Below, in pieces: positions 59,487 through 64,000 of a stretch of 64,000 nt of DNA. Made by a program: the position numbers and the translations under genes. The DNA is taken from the NCBI RefSeq assembly GCF_022828245.2, contig NZ_CP157587.1:1-64000 (forward strand), written 5' to 3'. The DNA is from Nanosynbacter sp900555675 (GTDB lineage: Bacteria > Patescibacteriota > Saccharimonadia > Saccharimonadales > Saccharimonadaceae). Numbering within the stretch: the first letter of the stretch is position 1; every line of letters begins with the position of its first letter. The notes under the pieces were generated by a model. It made no database searches. It saw only the letters and a list, made by a program, of their open reading frames with translations, and was not told the origin of the DNA.

Positions 59487-60445
59487 GCGACGATATCACG
59501 ACGAAGCCAGTAAACTTAAACGAAGATGATGATTTTGATCCAACGCTTATAGACGAAGAAGAATCGGAAGATTTGGATTCGTTGACAACTGGGCAATATT
59601 TGGACGATGTGTCGGACGATTCGGTCAGGTTGTATTTGCGTGAAATTGGTAAAATTCCACTACTTAGCGCTGAGGAGGAAATGGACTTGGCGCGACGAAT
59701 TGTTGAAGGCGATAAAAAGGCTAAGGATAAGATGGCTGAGGCAAATATGCGCTTGGTGGTGTCGATTGCTAAGCGTTATTCTGGTCGCGGTTTGGACTTT
59801 TTGGATCTGATTCAAGAGGGAAATACGGGACTTTTGCGTGCAGTTGAAAAGTTTGATCCGGATAAGGGATTTAAGTTTTCGACCTATGCGACTTGGTGGA
59901 TTCGCCAGGCAATTACGCGTGCGATTGCTGATCAAGCGCGAACGATTCGTATTCCAGTTCACATGGTGGAAACGATCAATAAATTGCTGCGTACTCAGCG
60001 ACGGATGACGCAGGAATTGAACCGTGAGCCGACAATTGAAGAATTGTCTAAAGAATTGGACATGGAACCAGAGAAGATTGAATATGTCATTAAGATCAAG
60101 CAAGACATTTCTTCTTTGGATGCTGGTGTTGGTCGTGACGGTGAAGATGATGATTCTGTATTGCAAGATTTTATCGTTGACGAAGATACGGTTTCGCCAG
60201 AAGATTCCGCTTCAAATCAATTGTTAAAAGAGCAAGTTCAGGAAATTCTATCAAGTTTGAGTGATCGCGAGCAGAAAATTGTTCGAATGCGTTTTGGCTT
60301 GGACAATGGGAAAAATCACACTTTGGAAGAAGTTGGTCAGGAATTTGCGGTTACGCGTGAGCGAATCCGCCAGATTGAGGCTAAGGCACTAGCAAAACTT
60401 CGCAAGCACAAAGACGCGAAAAAACTTTATGAATATCTGGACTAA
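59483..60445 (+). CDS. rpoD: Primary RNA polymerase sigma factor (RpoD)
   Basis: The housekeeping sigma factor. The 320-residue protein has region 1.2 (DSVRLYLREIGKIPLLSAEEE near residue 46, broken at Gly), region 2 with GLDFLDLIQEGN, the promoter-melting FKFSTYATWWIRQAI near residue 130, region 3 (RIPVHMVE), and region 4.2 VTRERIRQIEAKALAKLRK. Region 1.1 is short and acidic (1-40), as in many small genomes. GTG 59483 follows AAGGAG and overlaps the dnaG stop. The dnaG-rpoD pairing is a conserved bacterial order. Confidence 0.96.
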   Translation: MSDDITTKPVNLNEDDDFDPTLIDEEESEDLDSLTTGQYLDDVSDDSVRLYLREIGKIPLLSAEEEMDLARRIVEGDKKAKDKMAEANMRLVVSIAKRYSGRGLDFLDLIQEGNTGLLRAVEKFDPDKGFKFSTYATWWIRQAITRAIADQARTIRIPVHMVETINKLLRTQRRMTQELNREPTIEELSKELDMEPEKIEYVIKIKQDISSLDAGVGRDGEDDDSVLQDFIVDEDTVSPEDSASNQLLKEQVQEILSSLSDREQKIVRMRFGLDNGKNHTLEEVGQEFAVTRERIRQIEAKALAKLRKHKDAKKLYEYLD

Positions 60446-61033
60446 TTAACACTGCTCGGGCGATTTACAAAAATGGGCGTCGTGAGTTGCGGCGTCTATT
60501 TTTTGATGTAATTGCTCGAGGCTGCCGTCGTTAATGATGAAATAATCAGCAATAGCAATTGGTCCACCTTTTTCCAAATTCTCGATTTCTGACCAGTCGC
60601 GCTGATCAACTTCGTGTGGCTGCATTGGGCGCTCCGTACGCTTAGCCATTCGTTGATAACGGAGGTATTTCGGTGTAACGATGGCAATAACGACAACTTG
60701 TCCGGGGAATTCGTGTTTAAGGAATTTATATTCACTCCAAGTGTATAATCCGTCCAAAACGATTTTATTTTGCCCAGCGTTTATTAAATCGTGGATGTTT
60801 TTTATGACGCGTTTGATTACGAAATCTTTGCCTTCACGGCGACGAATTTCTTCGCGAAATTGTTGTTGATTGTCCCAAGTTTTTTCAATTCCAGCCTCGT
60901 CCATGGCTTTATAAATAACGCCACCGAAGTAAATTTTTGGAAATCCTTTTTCTGTCAAATATTCGACAGCTGAGCTTTTGCCGCTGCCCGCCAATCCAAC
61001 CAGGGCGATAATTTTTGCGTGTGGTTGTGTCAT
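60446..61033 (-). CDS. P-loop kinase (dephospho-CoA-kinase or nucleotide-kinase-like)
   Basis: The 195-residue protein has a P-loop near residue 12 (LVGLAGSGKSSAVEYL), YFGGVIYKAMDEAGIEK, VLDGLYTWSEYKFL near residue 92 as the Walker B strand and base-binding region, and a LID-like RYQRMAKRTERP segment near residue 130. The shape fits dephospho-CoA kinase or a nucleoside kinase, but neither assignment is firm. C-terminal CKSPEQC has two Cys. Its stop is adjacent to the rpoD stop; the promoter on the other side is back-to-back with the gene at 61096. Confidence 0.65.
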   Translation of the reverse strand: MTQPHAKIIALVGLAGSGKSSAVEYLTEKGFPKIYFGGVIYKAMDEAGIEKTWDNQQQFREEIRRREGKDFVIKRVIKNIHDLINAGQNKIVLDGLYTWSEYKFLKHEFPGQVVVIAIVTPKYLRYQRMAKRTERPMQPHEVDQRDWSEIENLEKGGPIAIADYFIINDGSLEQLHQKIDAATHDAHFCKSPEQC

Positions 61034-61053
61034 GTACTAATTTTAACAATTTG

Positions 61054-61082
61054 TTGACATTCTTCCAAATAGAGAGTATCTT
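61054..61082 (+). promoter_or_regulatory. Promoter of the 183-residue unknown gene
   Basis: TTGACA (61054-61059), 17 bases, TATCTT (61077-61082). The ATG at 61096 begins 13 bases later. Confidence 0.65.
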
Positions 61083-61095
61083 TAAGTCACACACT

Positions 61096-61647
61096 ATGGA
61101 AACACTTCATGGACATATTGAAGAGTTACCTCAGAATTCTTCTTCTGATCTTGATATTGAGGGTCAAGAAAATCTGACAGAGAGCTATAAGATAATGGCT
61201 CAGATTGAAGAGCTGGAGTCGAAATTTGATCGTAATATGGATGATAGCGAGAAATGGCAGAGGCTTATTGGCGAACCTATCGAGGATCAGTATGGACAGC
61301 TGTGGATGATTTGGGAAAATCCTGCCGCTTCGTCATCTATTCCAAAGGATCGATATCAAATATATAAGATACCCAAGAATGAAGATGAGTTCAGATATGC
61401 TTTCATAAAAGAGCTTGAGGTTGACCGTTACCCTAAATACCATAAAACCTCTTACGAGTTTTTTGTTGGACCAGATGACGGTAGAGATGAGACTATAACT
61501 GTGTTCTTTAACGACGATGGAGTGATTGAGTATGTTCATTGTTATAGCTATCTGGAGGAGCACAAGATAATGCGTGAGAATTACAAAAGAGCACGTAAGA
61601 AACTTGCCGAAGTGTCAATAATCAACTCTCTGACAACAGTCGCTTAA
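61096..61647 (+). CDS. Acidic unknown protein
   Basis: Not recognised. The 183-residue protein starts with an acidic helical region (1-60) and then a mixed alpha/beta region (60-160) with QRLIGEPIEDQYGQLW, SIPKDRYQIYKIPKNEDEF, YEFFVGPDDGRDETITVFF and EYVHCYSYLEEH pieces; no signal or membrane helix. It might be a small regulatory or immunity-like protein, but nothing supports that. The longer in-frame start at 61015 overlaps the promoter and the neighbouring gene, so ATG 61096 is used; no ribosome site precedes it. Confidence 0.55.
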   Translation: METLHGHIEELPQNSSSDLDIEGQENLTESYKIMAQIEELESKFDRNMDDSEKWQRLIGEPIEDQYGQLWMIWENPAASSSIPKDRYQIYKIPKNEDEFRYAFIKELEVDRYPKYHKTSYEFFVGPDDGRDETITVFFNDDGVIEYVHCYSYLEEHKIMRENYKRARKKLAEVSIINSLTTVA

Positions 61648-61657
61648 ATGCTACAAT
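61630..61657 (+). promoter_or_regulatory. polA promoter, leaderless
   Basis: CTGACA (61630-61635), 16 bases, TACAAT (61652-61657). The polA ATG follows six bases later. It overlaps the end of the upstream gene. Confidence 0.65.
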
Positions 61658-61663
61658 AGAAGT

Positions 61664-64000
61664 ATGAAACGTCTAGTGGTTATTGATGGAAAGTCGGTGT
61701 TTTACCGAGGTTATTATGCCATGCCGGGATTGTCGATGGCTGACGGAACTCCAACTGGCGGAGTGTACGGATTTGTAAGTTTGGCAATTGAGCTGATTAA
61801 GAAATTGGAGCCGGATTACGTGGCGGTAGCTTGGGATAAACGAGGCACGAATATTCGCAAGCGGCGGGAATTATATCCAGAATATAAAGCTGGTCGCAAG
61901 CCAGCGCCAGATGACTTTTACCAGCAAATCCCGATTTTACACGAGCTGCTTGATGCGTTTGGCTGGCCGCTTTATGAAATTGATGATTACGAGGCGGACG
62001 ATATTATGGGCGCGTTTGCCAGGCAAGCGGAATCTCGCGGAATTGAAACGTGCTTGATAACGTCGGATTTGGACGCATTGCAATTGATATCACCAATGAC
62101 CAAAGTTTACGCTATGAAAAACGGTTTAAGGAATATCGAGGAATTCACGGCGGAACATTTTGAAGAAAAATACGGAATTCGGACGGAGCAATTTTTAGAC
62201 CTGAAGGCTTTGAAGGGTGATTCTAGTGATAATTTGCCGGGAGTGCCGGGAATTGGCGAGAAAACGGCGGTGAAATTATTGCAAGAATATGAAACTCTGG
62301 ACGGAGTTTATGAGCATCTGGACGAGCAAAAAGGCGCTTTGCGAACGAAGTTGGAAAATGGTCGTGAGTCGGCATATTTGACCAAGCAAGTGGCGGAAAT
62401 TTGGACGGACGCGCCGATTGAACTGGATTGGGATGTGGCGGACGTTAATGATTGCGATTTTACGCGAGTAACGGAAATTCTGCAGAAGTTGGAGTTTAAT
62501 TCGCTGATTGGACGATTGCCAAAAACAATGCAAATGGCGGAAAATGAGAAAAAAGAAGAACCGAAGTTGGATATTCCACGAATTGAAAAATTGCCCGATA
62601 TGCCGATGTTTGAGGCGGAAAATATAATATATATCGATTCGTCGGAGCCTGACGTAATTTACATAAGCTCAAATCCTGAGTCAGTGTGGACGGCGAAAAT
62701 TGATGAAATTAGTCAATCTATATGGCAATTATTGGCGCAGGGAATTGTGATCGCGGCGGATGTTAAGCAGTTGTATCACGCGCTGGATAATCATGGCGTG
62801 GCGGCGCGTTTTCACGAAGTTTGGGATGTTGGACAGGCGGCGTTTTTGATTGATCCGCTGAAGCGTGATCGTAGTTTGAGTGCGCTGTCTGGCGATTTTT
62901 CTGACGACAATTCCGCGGCTTATCGATTGGCTCGCTTGCACAAAATTTATCGTGAACAAAAAGTTTACATGTCGAATAATTCGCAAATCGCGCGTGTGGC
63001 TTATGAGTTTGATTTTCCAGTAATTTGGGCGCTATTCCAGATGGAAAAACGTGGTATGAAGTTGGATGATACGCTATTAAAACAGATGGGCGATGAGCTG
63101 GCGGCGGAAGTTGGTGAGCTTGAACAACAAATGTATTCCATGGCTGGATACGAGTTTAACGCGTCTAGTCCAGCGCAACTTTCTGAGGTTTTGTTTACCA
63201 AATTGCAATTACCAACTGCGGGCATAAAAAAGGGAAAAACTGGATATTCAACAGGTCAGAAAGAGCTGGACAAATTACGTGGACAACATCCGATTATCGA
63301 GTTGATTGAGCGATATCGAGAATTGACCAAATTGATCAGCACGTACATTGAGGCGTTACCAAAATTGATGGCGACTGATGGGCGAATTCACACCACGTTT
63401 AATCAGGACGTAACCAGCACGGGGCGGCTAAGCAGCACGAATCCGAATTTACAGAATATTCCGGTGCGGACTGAACTGGGCAGGAAAATTCGTCAGGCGT
63501 TTGTTCCGAGTGATGGCAAAGTTTTTGTCGGCGCGGATTATTCACAATTTGAGCTGAGGCTAGCGGCTGTATTGGCGGGCGATGAGAAGTTGATTGAAGA
63601 CTTTAATAGCGATGTTGATATTCACGCAAAAACGGCGGCGGAAACATACGGAATATCGATTGACGAAGTGAGCAAATCTCAGCGTCGAGCAGCAAAAGTG
63701 ATCAATTTTGGTGTACTTTACGGAATGAGTCCGCACGGTTTAGCGGCGGCTACGGGAATGTCATTTACAGAGGCGAAAAAGTTTATTGATCATTATTTTG
63801 AGGTGCGAAAGCCGATTCGTCAGTACTTGGATAAAATTTTAACTCAAGCGCGAGAACAGGGATTTGTTGAAACGTATTTTGGCAGGCGACGACCAACGCC
63901 TGATATAAAATCGAGCAATTTTATGGTGCGATCTTCGGCGGAAAGGGCTGCGATGAATATGCCAATTCAAGGCACGGAAGCGGATTTGATGAAATTGGCA
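61664..64000 (+). CDS. polA: DNA polymerase I, cut by the window end
   Basis: The visible 779 residues cover a 5'-3' nuclease domain (1-290: DGKSVFYRG, YEADDIMGAFA, ITSDLDALQL, GDSSDNLPGVPGIGEKTA), an exonuclease-like domain (about 310-460), and a polymerase A domain (TSTGRLSSTNPNLQNIPVRT, DYSQFELRLAAV, RAAKVINFGVLYGMSPHGL, MNMPIQGTEADLMK). In the exonuclease-like domain the DxE and other carboxylates of E. coli Klenow are missing (IDSS, ADVKQLYH), so proofreading is probably lost. The gene starts at ATG 61664 and continues past 64000; the 3' end is not in the window. Confidence 0.96.
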   Translation, partial: MKRLVVIDGKSVFYRGYYAMPGLSMADGTPTGGVYGFVSLAIELIKKLEPDYVAVAWDKRGTNIRKRRELYPEYKAGRKPAPDDFYQQIPILHELLDAFGWPLYEIDDYEADDIMGAFARQAESRGIETCLITSDLDALQLISPMTKVYAMKNGLRNIEEFTAEHFEEKYGIRTEQFLDLKALKGDSSDNLPGVPGIGEKTAVKLLQEYETLDGVYEHLDEQKGALRTKLENGRESAYLTKQVAEIWTDAPIELDWDVADVNDCDFTRVTEILQKLEFNSLIGRLPKTMQMAENEKKEEPKLDIPRIEKLPDMPMFEAENIIYIDSSEPDVIYISSNPESVWTAKIDEISQSIWQLLAQGIVIAADVKQLYHALDNHGVAARFHEVWDVGQAAFLIDPLKRDRSLSALSGDFSDDNSAAYRLARLHKIYREQKVYMSNNSQIARVAYEFDFPVIWALFQMEKRGMKLDDTLLKQMGDELAAEVGELEQQMYSMAGYEFNASSPAQLSEVLFTKLQLPTAGIKKGKTGYSTGQKELDKLRGQHPIIELIERYRELTKLISTYIEALPKLMATDGRIHTTFNQDVTSTGRLSSTNPNLQNIPVRTELGRKIRQAFVPSDGKVFVGADYSQFELRLAAVLAGDEKLIEDFNSDVDIHAKTAAETYGISIDEVSKSQRRAAKVINFGVLYGMSPHGLAAATGMSFTEAKKFIDHYFEVRKPIRQYLDKILTQAREQGFVETYFGRRRPTPDIKSSNFMVRSSAERAAMNMPIQGTEADLMKLA

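Noticed and set aside
1..64000. CRISPR array, rRNA operon, insertion sequence
   Set aside because: No direct-repeat series with spacers, no rRNA sequence and no transposase with terminal repeats was seen.

Overview
The window looks like the origin-proximal part of a small, AT-rich genome of the Saccharibacteria (TM7, Patescibacteria/CPR) type; this is inferred from recognised families and gene layout, not from a database search. The signs are dnaA and dnaN next to a DnaA-box region, a large type IV secretion (T4SS)-like locus with many small pilin-like genes and murein hydrolases, FemAB, VanZ and Mur-ligase genes, terse spacing, and ordinary code 11 use (TGA, TAG and TAA all end genes, so not the recoded Gracilibacteria/SR1 type).

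Layout. 1-2.7 kb: dnaA, probable oriC, dnaN. 2.7-18.0 kb, all on the minus strand: a surface-machine locus reading lipoprotein, VirB6-like, second VirB6-like, PrgI, TraC-like, VirB4 ATPase, membrane-anchored VanY peptidase, secreted transglycosylase-amidase, PEGA protein. 18.3-20.8 kb, plus strand: six consecutive small two-helix pilin-like genes; a seventh lies at 23.7-24.1 kb. 20.8-25.5 kb: small heat-shock protein, ComF, RlmH, tRNAs, VanZ/RDD protein. 26-33.3 kb: valS, femAB-like, tsaD, murE-like, murF-like. 33.4-42.6 kb: nuclease-like unknown, CIRCE-controlled groES-groEL, sugar isomerase, ABC exporter, ATP-grasp ligase, folC. 42.6-46.8 kb: an NrdR-type ribonucleotide reductase locus. 46.9-57.7 kb: acyltransferase-like gene, argS, mscL, pyrH, DEAH helicase, an inserted and broken nucleotidyltransferase, orn. 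57.7-64 kb: dnaG, rpoD, a P-loop kinase, an unknown, and polA, which runs off the window.

Main points of interest. (1) The NrdB subunit has Glu and Phe where E. coli NrdB has Asp84 and Tyr122, the pattern of class Ic (Chlamydia-type) enzymes. (2) NrdA lacks the usual C-terminal cysteine pair, while a separate gene of about 59 codons ending Cys-Asp-Gly-Cys-Glu lies just downstream behind its own tandem NrdR-like boxes; it may be a detached redox tail. (3) At least fourteen genes begin 6-13 bases after a good -10 box with no ribosome binding site, which suggests widespread leaderless transcription. (4) Relics of orn and mscL, an in-frame stop in a nucleotidyltransferase and a probable one-base frameshift in a VirB6-like gene mark recent change. 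(5) DnaG has lost its zinc ligands and PolA its 3'-5' exonuclease carboxylates.

Six tRNAs are present: Asp(GTC), Arg(GCG) and Ser(CGA, GCT, TGA, GGA). No rRNA, CRISPR array or insertion sequence was seen.
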